From NCBI GenBank assembly GCA_008012315.1, contig SSEL01000001.1, positions 1-64,000 of the forward strand: a stretch of DNA of 64,000 bases, read 5' to 3'. Every line of letters starts with the position of its first letter. Position 1 is the first letter of the stretch. Origin of the DNA: Rhodospirillaceae bacterium (GTDB lineage Bacteria; Pseudomonadota; Alphaproteobacteria; Dongiales; Dongiaceae). Shown here piece after piece: positions 10,036-17,101 of the stretch. The notes under the pieces are model-generated. The model made no database searches. It worked only from the letters and a program-made list of their open reading frames with translations, and was not told the origin of the DNA. The translations under genes were made by a program, and so were the position numbers.

Positions 10036-10110
10036 TCTATAAGATAGAAAGCGATTCAGCTTTCCGATCAACGCAAACGTGCTTCAAATCGAGAGCCTCG
10101 CGCTCTAGAC
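10036..10110. repeat. Palindromic intergenic repeat element (copy B2)
   Basis: The stretch between the argG terminator and the PAS gene contains GAAAGCGATTCAGCTTTC (a 6-bp hairpin) and ends CGCGCTCTAGAC. It shares the GATTCA...CGCTCTAG layout with copies near 7507-7587 and 47511-47575. Confidence 0.5.
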
Positions 10111-10138
10111 TTGCGGCGAATCAGGGTTGGAAGGCTGC

Positions 10139-10651
10139 ATGCAGCGTTATTCAGTCATCGACGACGTACCATCGCCGCGCATACGGCGGCTTTATGAGTA
10201 TTGGATGACGCAAAAGGGCGGTCGCGCGATGCCGTCGCGGCAGGATATCGACCCGGCGGATATTCCCGCTTTACTGCCCTATATCATCATGACGCGGCTG
10301 GAATACGCGCCGTTCCGGGTGCGCTATACGCTGGTCGGCACGCGTTGTGTGGAAAACGGCGCCTTCGATTACACCGGGCATTATCTGGACGAACTGTATT
10401 TCCGCACCGAGCACGATACGGATTGGCATGAGGTCTACAGCTTGCTGTCACGCGAGAAGCTGCCGATCCTCGGCCTCTGCGAGGTGAAGTTCGATAACGG
10501 CCTCCTGAAACCCTATGCGATCGCCATCTTGCCGCTGTCGAGCAATGGCGAGACGGTCGATCAGACCATCGCGCTGGAAGACCTGGAATTGGAGCCGCTG
10601 GAAGCGATGCGGCGGCCGCCGACCATCCGGACCGGCGAACCGCGCCGCTGA
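10139..10651 (+). CDS. PAS_5-family PAS domain protein
   Basis: A 170-aa single-domain protein of the alphaproteobacterial PAS_5 family. Hallmarks are RRLYEYWMTQKGGRAMPSRQ followed by DIPALLPYIIM, a variable ligand-binding core, and a late DQTIALEDLELE. PAS domains sense small ligands or redox state, but proteins of this family have no attached output domain and their role is unknown. The start is uncertain: ATG at 10139 has GGAAGG 4 nt upstream, while a TTG at 10127 would add four residues. It is unlinked to an obvious partner and convergent with folD. Confidence 0.8.
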   Translation: MQRYSVIDDVPSPRIRRLYEYWMTQKGGRAMPSRQDIDPADIPALLPYIIMTRLEYAPFRVRYTLVGTRCVENGAFDYTGHYLDELYFRTEHDTDWHEVYSLLSREKLPILGLCEVKFDNGLLKPYAIAILPLSSNGETVDQTIALEDLELEPLEAMRRPPTIRTGEPRR

Positions 10652-10666
10652 TTTTGTAGCTGGCGA

Positions 10667-11551
10667 TTATTCCGGCAGCTTGACGCCGCGCTGGCGGCAG
10701 GCCGCGACCAGCGTGTTGCGGAGAAGCAGGCCGATGGTCATCGGACCGACGCCGCCCGGCACCGGGGTGATGCCGGCGGCACGCGGCAGCGCCGTCGTAT
10801 ATTCCACATCGCCCACCAGCTTGCCCTTGCCGTTGACCTCGATCCGGTTAATGCCGACATCAATGACGGTGGCGCCTTCCTTGATCCAGTCGCCCTTGAC
10901 CATTTCCGGCCGGCCGACGGCAGCGACGACGATATCGGCGCGGCGCACTTCGCCCGGCAGGTCCTTGGTCTTGGAATGCGCGATGGTGACGGTGCAGCTT
11001 TCATTCAGCAGCAATTGCGCCATCGGCTTGCCGACGATATTGGAGCGGCCGATCACCACCGCATGCTTGCCGGCGAGATCGCCCAGCCGGTCCTTCAGCA
11101 GCAGCAGGCAGCCATAGGGCGTGCAGGGCACCAGGCCCTCGCCGCCGGTCGCCAGCTTGCCGGCATTGACCACATGGAAACCGTCGACATCCTTGTCGGG
11201 ATCGATGGCATTGATGATCGCCTGGGGATCGATCTGCTTTGGCACCGGCAACTGGCAGAGGATGCCGTTGACGTTGGGGTCCTTGTTGAGCTTGTCGATC
11301 AGCGCCAGCATCTCCGCCTGGCTGGTGGTATCCGGCAGCTTGTATTCGAAGCTGGCCATGCCGGCCGCCTTGGTCTGTTCGCCCTTGTTGCGCACATAGA
11401 CCTTGCTGGCCGGATCCTCGCCCACCAGCACCACGGCGAGACCGGGGGTGAAGCCGTGCTTTTCCTTCAGGAAGGCAACCTGCTCGGCAATCTTCATGCG
11501 GAGCTTTTCCGCAAAGGCCTTGCCGTCGATGATTCTGCTGCTGTCGCTCAT
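10667..11551 (-). CDS. folD: Bifunctional methylenetetrahydrofolate dehydrogenase/cyclohydrolase
   Basis: A 294-aa protein of standard FolD size. It catalyses NADP-dependent oxidation of 5,10-methylene-THF and hydrolysis of methenyl-THF to 10-formyl-THF in one-carbon metabolism. Signatures are [33 protein letters not shown] (folate site), [18 protein letters not shown] (NADP site) and the C-terminal [14 protein letters not shown]. The ATG at 11551 follows GGGGAG. The frame is open to 11701 but that part overlaps the DUF167 gene and is unrelated. It is probably the last gene of yggT-DUF167-folD (gaps 6 and 25 nt). Confidence 0.96.
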   Translation of the reverse strand: MSDSSRIIDGKAFAEKLRMKIAEQVAFLKEKHGFTPGLAVVLVGEDPASKVYVRNKGEQTKAAGMASFEYKLPDTTSQAEMLALIDKLNKDPNVNGILCQLPVPKQIDPQAIINAIDPDKDVDGFHVVNAGKLATGGEGLVPCTPYGCLLLLKDRLGDLAGKHAVVIGRSNIVGKPMAQLLLNESCTVTIAHSKTKDLPGEVRRADIVVAAVGRPEMVKGDWIKEGATVIDVGINRIEVNGKGKLVGDVEYTTALPRAAGITPVPGGVGPMTIGLLLRNTLVAACRQRGVKLPE

Positions 11552-11576
11552 GCTGCTCCCCGTTCTCTCTCGCTGT

Positions 11577-11897
11577 TCAATGATCTCGATTAAGCCAGCC
11601 GGCGATCCGCGCCGCCAACTCCTCGGGCTGTCCGCGAATCTCCACCAGCTTGCGCCGGTCGGTTGCACCACTGACGACCGAAATGGCCGTTTTAGCGACA
11701 CCCCATTCCTTGGCCAGCAACGCGATCACTGCCGCATTGGCCTTGCCGTCTTCCGGCGCGGCCGTGACGGCGACTTTCAGCACCGGCGCGCCATCGGCAT
11801 CGGCCATGATGTCGCCGATCGCCGTGCGGCGCGCCTTCGGCGCGACCTTGAGGCGCAGCCGGATGCCATCGGCGACCGGCTGGATCAGGCCGCTCAT
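11577..11897 (-). CDS. DUF167 (YggU-type) family protein
   Basis: A 106-aa protein of the small, widely conserved DUF167 family. The family signature is present: [14 protein letters not shown] near the start and [20 protein letters not shown] in the middle, followed by [14 protein letters not shown]. The molecular function is not established. It sits between yggT and folD, a common association (yggT-DUF167), and is probably co-transcribed with them. Confidence 0.9.
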   Translation of the reverse strand: MSGLIQPVADGIRLRLKVAPKARRTAIGDIMADADGAPVLKVAVTAAPEDGKANAAVIALLAKEWGVAKTAISVVSGATDRRKLVEIRGQPEELAARIAGWLNRDH

Positions 11898-11903
11898 GCC
11901 AGA

Positions 11904-12191
11904 TCAGAAGCCGGCTACCAGATCGTAGCGGATGAAATTATCCAGGAATTGCAAAACCAGGATCAGGATGATCGGCGAAATGTCGAGACCGCCCAGATTG
12001 GGCAGGATCTTGCGGATCGGCGCCAGGACCGGTTCGCAAAGAGCGGAGGTCACCCGGCCGACGGCCACGACCACCTGATGGCGCGGATTGACCACGTTGA
12101 AAGCCGTGAGCCAACTCAGCACCACGTGAACCAGCAGAACGACCGTATAGAGCGTGATGATGGTGTGAACCAAAGAAACCAGGGCGATCAT
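11904..12191 (-). CDS. YggT family membrane protein
   Basis: A 95-aa integral membrane protein with two hydrophobic helices (about 3-28 and 66-88). The YggT motif is visible between them: CEPVLAPIRKILPNLGGLD. YggT proteins are conserved across bacteria and chloroplasts; roles in osmotic tolerance and membrane organisation have been proposed. The ATG at 12191 follows GGAAGGG and starts directly with the first membrane helix; the upstream in-frame extension to 12377 is low-complexity and rejected. It is the first gene of a three-gene unit with DUF167 and folD. Confidence 0.9.
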   Translation of the reverse strand: MIALVSLVHTIITLYTVVLLVHVVLSWLTAFNVVNPRHQVVVAVGRVTSALCEPVLAPIRKILPNLGGLDISPIILILVLQFLDNFIRYDLVAGF

Positions 12192-12335
12192 AACCGTCCA
12201 AGACCCTTCCGCCAGGTTGCGCTGCTGCCTATATGGGGCAAAAACCGCTTCCTGCCAAGGTCTTGCGCCGAGACGGGCTTCAGGCGACCCCGCGCCGTCA
12301 ACTGCCGATTCGGCCGGAAAACGGCGAGAAGCGGC

Positions 12336-12365
12336 TTGACAGGCGCCCCCCGCCGCAACCATATT
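12336..12365 (+). promoter_or_regulatory. Sigma-70-type promoter of tRNA-Ala
   Basis: TTGACA at 12336-12341, an 18-nt spacer, and CATATT at 12360-12365. Transcription would start near 12372, about 15 nt before the mature tRNA end. Confidence 0.65.
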
Positions 12366-12386
12366 CCCGGCCGTCAACCGACGCGT

Positions 12387-12462
12387 GGGCCCGTAGCTCA
12401 GTTGGGAGAGCGCCTCGTTCGCAATGAGGAGGTCGTCAGTTCGATTCTGATCGGGTCCACCA
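12387..12462 (+). tRNA. tRNA-Ala (anticodon CGC)
   Basis: A 76-nt cloverleaf. The acceptor GGGCCCG pairs with CGGGTCC and includes the G3-U70 pair that marks alanine tRNAs. The D arm is GCTC/GAGC, the anticodon loop TTCGCAA gives CGC for GCG codons, the T loop is TTCGATT, and the 3' CCA is encoded. Confidence 0.96.
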
Positions 12463-12510
12463 AATCCCCACGGTCAAAATCCTCGCGTCGCCAGATCTCA
12501 CAGTGCCGTC

Positions 12511-12762
12511 TCACCGCCCCCGTATGCGGTGATAGATAAACAGCAGCAGCAAGGCCCCGAGGACCGCGATCGCGAAACTGCGCAGATCGAAACCGCTGAT
12601 ATCACCCAAGCCGAACAACGTGCTGATGAAGCCGCCCAGCATGGCACCGGCGATGCCGATGATGATGGTCAGGATGAAGCCGCCGGGATCCTTGCCCGGC
12701 ATGATGAGCTTGGCGACGATACCGGCCAGCAGGCCGAAAATGATCCAGGCGAGAATCCCCAT
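12511..12762 (-). CDS. GlsB/YeaQ/YmgE family stress-response membrane protein
   Basis: An 83-aa very hydrophobic protein with three glycine-rich helices, typical of the transglycosylase-associated/GlsB family. The start MGILAWIIFGLLAGIVAKLI and the GG-rich PGGFILTIIIGIAGAMLGGF segment are diagnostic. Members are induced under envelope and general stress in several bacteria; the mechanism is not known. The ATG at 12762 is chosen because the family begins there; the frame extends upstream to 12819 without similarity. The gene stands alone downstream of tRNA-Ala on the opposite strand. Confidence 0.9.
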   Translation of the reverse strand: MGILAWIIFGLLAGIVAKLIMPGKDPGGFILTIIIGIAGAMLGGFISTLFGLGDISGFDLRSFAIAVLGALLLLFIYHRIRGR

Positions 12763-12930
12763 CTTCCACCCCTTCGCGTCAGGAAAGATCGGGCCAGCAT
12801 ACGCCACCCCGCCGGCCAAGCGTCAATCCTTGCCATAACCATACCGTTCACATCTGCGTGGCGCTACGACCGGAGCGTTCAGATGCGGCGGTCGGGTGCA
12901 GCGGCCGGGTGTGAGGATCGATCATGGCGG

Positions 12931-13851
12931 CTAGCGCAGGATTTTCAGCAGCAGCCGGGCGATGCGCGGCATCATCGTCGGACGCAGCAAGCGTCGATCA
13001 TAGCCGGCCATGCGCCGGTCTTGCTCCGCCAGGCAAAGGCGCATGAAATCAGCCTTCGACGGCCGTTGCGCCATCATCGCTCGGCTGTCGCCCAAAAAAT
13101 TGGCTTTTCCGGCGCCCAGAGCCGTGCCGGCCTTTTCCGGCGCGCTTCTCCGCGCTTTCAACCGGCGCATTTGCAACCCGGTGGTCATCCGCGCCAGGAA
13201 CTGTTCGGCCACGGCGGCGAGGCATTTCGCCACGAAAAGCGGCTTGCGCCAGAGCGGCAGATTGGCCCGTCGATAAGCCACCCAGTTGACGAAGAACATG
13301 ATGTGCCGGGCTTCCTCCTGGATCACCGGCTCGAAAGTATCGACCAAAGGCTGCGGGAAGAAGCCGGAGCGCCGCGCCAGATCGAACAGGCCGAAAGCAA
13401 CGAAGGAGTTGATGCATTCGCCGAAACCAGTGCGCAGAAAACCCCATTCGGCATCGGTTTTTTCGGCGAATGTAACCTCGGCATCGACCGGGATAGCGTA
13501 GAACCGCAGCATATGGCCGAGTACATGGCGATGACGGTCTTCTTCGAAGGCATTGAGGCTGAGTGCCTCGCGGATCAGGTCGTCTGCGGTTTGATTGGCT
13601 TGGGCCTGCATGCGAAACGCGGCGCGCGCCTCGATCGAGACCGCCGTGTCCCAGAAGGGCAAGCCGGTCAGGCGCTCAATCGTCACGTCGTCGAGTTCCG
13701 GCCAGGCGATGACGGCGGGTTTATAGGGATCGAAGGTTTGCAGGAGCAGGCCACAAAAGAGATCGCGGTGCGATTCAGAGCCGATCCGGATCGCTGCGGG
13801 CCGGGGAAAGAGCCACGTATAGCGATCCGCCACAACGGTATGTTCAGTCAT
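12931..13851 (-). CDS. Putative ferritin-like (di-iron) protein
   Basis: A 306-aa, mostly helical, cytoplasmic-looking protein. Two motifs of the ferritin-like type, EEDRHRHVLGHML (about 124-136) and QEEARHIMFFVNW (about 203-215), lie about 80 residues apart with FGECINSFVAFG between them. This spacing of carboxylate/histidine pairs suggests a four-helix bundle di-iron site. I recognise no named family, so the activity is unknown. The ATG at 13851 follows GGAGGG; a longer frame to 13911 is less likely. It lies downstream of copZ on the same strand, 158 nt away. Confidence 0.6.
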   Translation of the reverse strand: MTEHTVVADRYTWLFPRPAAIRIGSESHRDLFCGLLLQTFDPYKPAVIAWPELDDVTIERLTGLPFWDTAVSIEARAAFRMQAQANQTADDLIREALSLNAFEEDRHRHVLGHMLRFYAIPVDAEVTFAEKTDAEWGFLRTGFGECINSFVAFGLFDLARRSGFFPQPLVDTFEPVIQEEARHIMFFVNWVAYRRANLPLWRKPLFVAKCLAAVAEQFLARMTTGLQMRRLKARRSAPEKAGTALGAGKANFLGDSRAMMAQRPSKADFMRLCLAEQDRRMAGYDRRLLRPTMMPRIARLLLKILR

Positions 13852-14009
13852 TATTCCGCCCTCCACCGGCGGCATAAAAAGATTGAAGTCAATTCGTCCC
13901 CTGAACGCCAATCTGTATGGCCATTTCCTGTACGTTACCTGTCAGAGAGTTTCTACAGGCCTCAAAACCTATATATCCGACTTTCTTCGCTTTGCACGGT
14001 TACGGCCTT

Positions 14010-14216
14010 TCAGGTGGCCAGGCCGGCCACTGTAAAGCCGGCATCTTCGATGGCGAATTTCACTGTGCTTTCCTGGCTTTGCACCGTGTCGACCATGACC
14101 GTGCCTTTAGCGAGATCGACCTCGACCTTGGCGCCCGGCAAAGCCGCGCCTAACGCGCGCTGAATAGCCGCCACACAGCCGCTGCAGGTCATTCCGGAGA
14201 CAGCAAGCTTAAGCAT
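14010..14216 (-). CDS. copZ: CopZ-like copper chaperone (heavy-metal-associated domain)
   Basis: A 68-aa single HMA domain of the beta-alpha-beta-beta-alpha-beta type. The metal-binding loop GMTCSGC lies at residues 8-14, and the C-terminal strand is FAIEDAGFTV. Such proteins carry Cu(I) in the cytoplasm to CopA-type ATPases. It is divergent from copA, and its own upstream region carries a CueR-type promoter (14247-14277), so copper induction through CueR is expected. The length and motif are normal. Confidence 0.9.
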   Translation of the reverse strand: MLKLAVSGMTCSGCVAAIQRALGAALPGAKVEVDLAKGTVMVDTVQSQESTVKFAIEDAGFTVAGLAT

Positions 14217-14246
14217 CGGAACATCTTCCTTTGTGGTTACGGTCCA

Positions 14247-14277
14247 GATATGGAGGCTCCAACCATGTCAAGGTCAA
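14247..14277 (-). promoter_or_regulatory. CueR-type promoter of copZ
   Basis: On the minus strand: TTGACC (14277-14272), a 19-nt spacer, then CATATC (14252-14247). The 19-nt spacer and the ACCTT...GGAGCCT half-sites match MerR/CueR-controlled promoters. It is closely parallel in sequence to the copA promoter 26 nt away. Confidence 0.75.
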
Positions 14278-14302
14278 GGGATGCCTTTCGCGATCGACGG
14301 AC

Positions 14303-14333
14303 TTGACCTTCCAATGATTGGAACCTCCATCTA
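14303..14333 (+). promoter_or_regulatory. CueR-type promoter of copA
   Basis: TTGACC (14303-14308), a 19-nt spacer holding the dyad TTCCAATGATTGGAA, then CATCTA (14328-14333). The over-long spacer and CTTGACCTTCC start match the E. coli copA promoter bound by CueR. Transcription would begin near 14340, which rules out copA starts upstream. Confidence 0.82.
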
Positions 14334-14352
14334 CACTGACATGGAGGTTGCC

Positions 14353-16644
14353 ATGCAGACACGTGCCATCGACAGACCGCCCGCCCGCCCAGTCGACCAG
14401 CCCGTCGGCCCGCCTGTCGCCAGGCAGATCGATATCGGCATCGACGGCATGACCTGTGCCGCTTGCGCGGCCCGGATCGAGAAGGCCCTTGCCAAACTTC
14501 CCGGCGTGGGTGCGGCCAATGTCAACCTCGCCACCGAGACCGCCCGGGTCAGCGGCGATTCCGGGCTCAGCGAAACGGCTATCGCCGATGCGATCGTCCG
14601 AACCGGCTATGGCGTGCGACAGCCGCAGGTGCGGACCCCATCCACCGATCCTGCGACATCCGCCGACACCATCACCGTCGATCGCGAGATCGCCCTGCTG
14701 ATCGGTGGCGCCATCCTCACCTTGCCCTTGCTGCTGCCGATGCTGACGCCTTTGTTGCCGGCGACGGTTGCCGATGCGCTGACCGTGCCGCTCTGGCTGC
14801 AGGTCGGTCTTGCCACCGTCTTGCAGATCGGCCTCGGTGCGCTGTTCTATCGCGGCGCGTGGAAAGCCCTCCGCAGCTTTAGCTCGAACATGGATGTCCT
14901 GGTCGCCCTCGGCACCAGCGCGGCTTATGGGCTCAGCCTTTATCTCGCCTTGCCGGCGCTTTCCGGCGATGCGCAGCACGCGGCACATCTGCACCTTTAT
15001 TTCGAATCCGCCGCCGTCATCCTGGTCCTGGTGCGGCTCGGCAAATGGCTGGAGCGGCGGGCCAAGAAACGCGCCTTGTCGGCGCTCGACGCCTTGAAGG
15101 CACTGCGACCCGAGACGGCGCGGGTCAGGCGCCAGGGTCAAGAAGCGGATGTGCCGCTGGCTTTGCTGCGGATCGGCGATATCGTCATCGTGCGGCCGGC
15201 CGATCGCCTGCCGGCCGACGGGAAGGTGGTCGCCGGCCAGAGCGCCGTCGATCAATCGCTGCTGACCGGCGAGAGTCTGCCGGTCGATGTCGCGCCGGGC
15301 GACCGTGTCATCGGCGGGGCACTCAATGGCAACGGGCTGCTGGAAATCGAGGTGTCCGCGCTGGGCGCGCAATCGATGCTGGATCGCATCCAGCAGATGA
15401 TCGCCGATGCCCAGGGTGCCAAAGCACCGATCCAGAAACTGGTCGACCGCATCAGCGCCCGCTTCGTCCCTGCCGTTCTGGTGATCGCGTTCTTGGCCCT
15501 GATCGGCTGGCTGATGGCCGGCGCCGGGATCGAGATCGCGATCCTCAATGCTGTCGCCGTGCTGGTGATCGCCTGTCCCTGCGCCCTCGGCCTCGCCACG
15601 CCGACCGCGATCATGGTCGGCACCGGGACCGGCGCCAAGGCCGGCATTCTGATACGCGATGCGATTGCGCTGGAAACCGCCCAGCATGTCGATCGCGTCG
15701 CCTTCGACAAGACCGGCACCTTGACCGATGGCAAGCCGCAGGTCACCCGCCTCGTGACCGCCGATGGGGTCAGCGAGGCGGAAGCCTTGCGCCTGGCCGC
15801 CGGCCTGCAACGCGGCAGCAGCCATCCCTTGGCGGAAGCCGTGCTGCATCTGGCGGCGGAACGCGCCATCGCACCGGCCGATGCGGCCTCGGACGAAGCC
15901 CTGCCCGGCCGGGGTATCGCGGCCAGCATCGATCAGCGCCGTTATCTGCTGGGCAATGGCCGCTTGATGCAGGAGCACGGCCTGGATGTCGCCACCCTAT
16001 CGGGTGCGGCCGGCGCCACCCGCTCCTATCTCGCCACGCTCGATCCGCAGCCGCGCCTGCTGGCGGCGCTCGATTTCGCCGACGGGCTGCGGCCCAGCGC
16101 CAGGCCGGCCATGGCCGATCTCCAGCAGCTTGGCCTCACCTCCCTGCTGCTGACCGGCGACAATGCCCGGGCGGCGGAAGGCATTGCCGGCGATCTCGAG
16201 ATCACCGAGTGGCGGGCCGATCTGCTGCCCGGCGACAAGATCGCCGCCATCGAGGCAGAGCGCAAAGCCGGCCGCCACATCGCCATGGTCGGTGACGGCA
16301 TCAATGATGCACCGGCTCTGGCAGCGGCCGATCTCGGCATCGCCATGGCCAATGGCACCGATGCGGCCGTGGCGACGGCCGGCATCGTGCTGATGCGCAG
16401 CGATTTGCGCCTGGTGCCGGCGGCGATCGATCTGGCCCGCGCCACCGGCCGCAAGATCAAGCAGAACCTGCTCTGGGCCTTCCTGTTCAATGCGCTCGGC
16501 ATTCCGCTGGCAGCCTTCGGTCTGCTCAATCCAATGATCGCCGGCCTTGCCATGGCGCTCAGCAGCGTCTTCGTCGTCAGCAATGCCTTGAGCCTGCGAC
16601 GCTGGCTCGCGACAATGAGGGTGAACTATGCGCACGATCGGTGA
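14353..16644 (+). CDS. copA: Cu(I)-exporting P1B-type ATPase
   Basis: A 763-aa inner-membrane ATPase that pumps Cu(I) out of the cytoplasm. One N-terminal HMA domain (about 29-95) carries GMTCAACAARIE. The membrane Cu-site motif is CPCALGLATPT (about 407-417), the phosphorylated Asp lies in DKTGTLTDGK (about 451), the P1B-specific pair is SSHPLAEAV (about 489), and the hinge is GDGINDAPALAAAD (about 648). The ATG at 14353 follows GGAGG and lies after the CueR-type promoter; the frame is open to 14233 but that part precedes the transcript. The 3' end overlaps cueR by 17 nt, so the two genes are co-transcribed. Confidence 0.96.
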   Translation: MQTRAIDRPPARPVDQPVGPPVARQIDIGIDGMTCAACAARIEKALAKLPGVGAANVNLATETARVSGDSGLSETAIADAIVRTGYGVRQPQVRTPSTDPATSADTITVDREIALLIGGAILTLPLLLPMLTPLLPATVADALTVPLWLQVGLATVLQIGLGALFYRGAWKALRSFSSNMDVLVALGTSAAYGLSLYLALPALSGDAQHAAHLHLYFESAAVILVLVRLGKWLERRAKKRALSALDALKALRPETARVRRQGQEADVPLALLRIGDIVIVRPADRLPADGKVVAGQSAVDQSLLTGESLPVDVAPGDRVIGGALNGNGLLEIEVSALGAQSMLDRIQQMIADAQGAKAPIQKLVDRISARFVPAVLVIAFLALIGWLMAGAGIEIAILNAVAVLVIACPCALGLATPTAIMVGTGTGAKAGILIRDAIALETAQHVDRVAFDKTGTLTDGKPQVTRLVTADGVSEAEALRLAAGLQRGSSHPLAEAVLHLAAERAIAPADAASDEALPGRGIAASIDQRRYLLGNGRLMQEHGLDVATLSGAAGATRSYLATLDPQPRLLAALDFADGLRPSARPAMADLQQLGLTSLLLTGDNARAAEGIAGDLEITEWRADLLPGDKIAAIEAERKAGRHIAMVGDGINDAPALAAADLGIAMANGTDAAVATAGIVLMRSDLRLVPAAIDLARATGRKIKQNLLWAFLFNALGIPLAAFGLLNPMIAGLAMALSSVFVVSNALSLRRWLATMRVNYAHDR

Positions 16645-17050
16645 GGCGGCGAAAGCCTCCGGCGTATCCGCCAAGATGATCCGCCATTACGAATCCATCG
16701 GCCTGTTGCCCAAGGTGCAGCGGACCGGCGCCGGCTACCGGCTTTACGACGAGAGCGAGGTGCATGCCCTGCGCTTCATTCACCGGGCACGATCGCTCGG
16801 CTTTCCGCTGGAGACGATCCGGCAGCTATTGGCTTTGTGGCGCGATCGCCGGCGTTCCAGCGCGGTGGTGAAGAAACTCGCCACCGCCCATGTCGCCGAT
16901 CTCGAAACCAAGATCACCGAGATGCAGAGCATGGTGAAGACCTTGAAGCATCTCGCCCATCACTGCCACGGCGACGAGCGGCCCGATTGCCCGATCCTGG
17001 AAGACCTGGCGGGCGACAATGCCAATGCGGAGACATGCCGGCATCTGTGA
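16628..17050 (+). CDS. cueR: MerR-family copper-responsive regulator CueR
   Basis: A 140-aa MerR-type activator. The winged helix-turn-helix MRTIGEAAKASGVSAKMIRH starts at residue 1, followed by the dimer coiled coil (about 80-110). The C-terminal metal loop CHGDERPDCPIL carries the two cysteines that bind Cu(I)/Ag(I) in CueR. CueR-type regulators untwist promoters with a 19-nt spacer; two such promoters occur upstream of copA and copZ. Overlap with copA places it under its own control. Confidence 0.94.
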   Translation: MRTIGEAAKASGVSAKMIRHYESIGLLPKVQRTGAGYRLYDESEVHALRFIHRARSLGFPLETIRQLLALWRDRRRSSAVVKKLATAHVADLETKITEMQSMVKTLKHLAHHCHGDERPDCPILEDLAGDNANAETCRHL

Positions 17051-17101
17051 CGGTAGCCAGCGGACGTCTTGCCAAGCTGGCGAAGCCGGTTATGGTGCGG
17101 C

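Noticed and set aside
12529..14163. A 544-codon plus-strand frame opposite the ferritin-like gene
   Set aside because: It crosses three genes on the other strand, has no ribosome site, and encodes no recognisable domain.
14209..15978. A 589-codon open frame antisense to copA
   Set aside because: GC-rich coding DNA commonly leaves long open antisense frames. The translation is biased and repetitive (Gln, Gly, Arg, Asp) and has no domain, while copA on the other strand is unmistakable.
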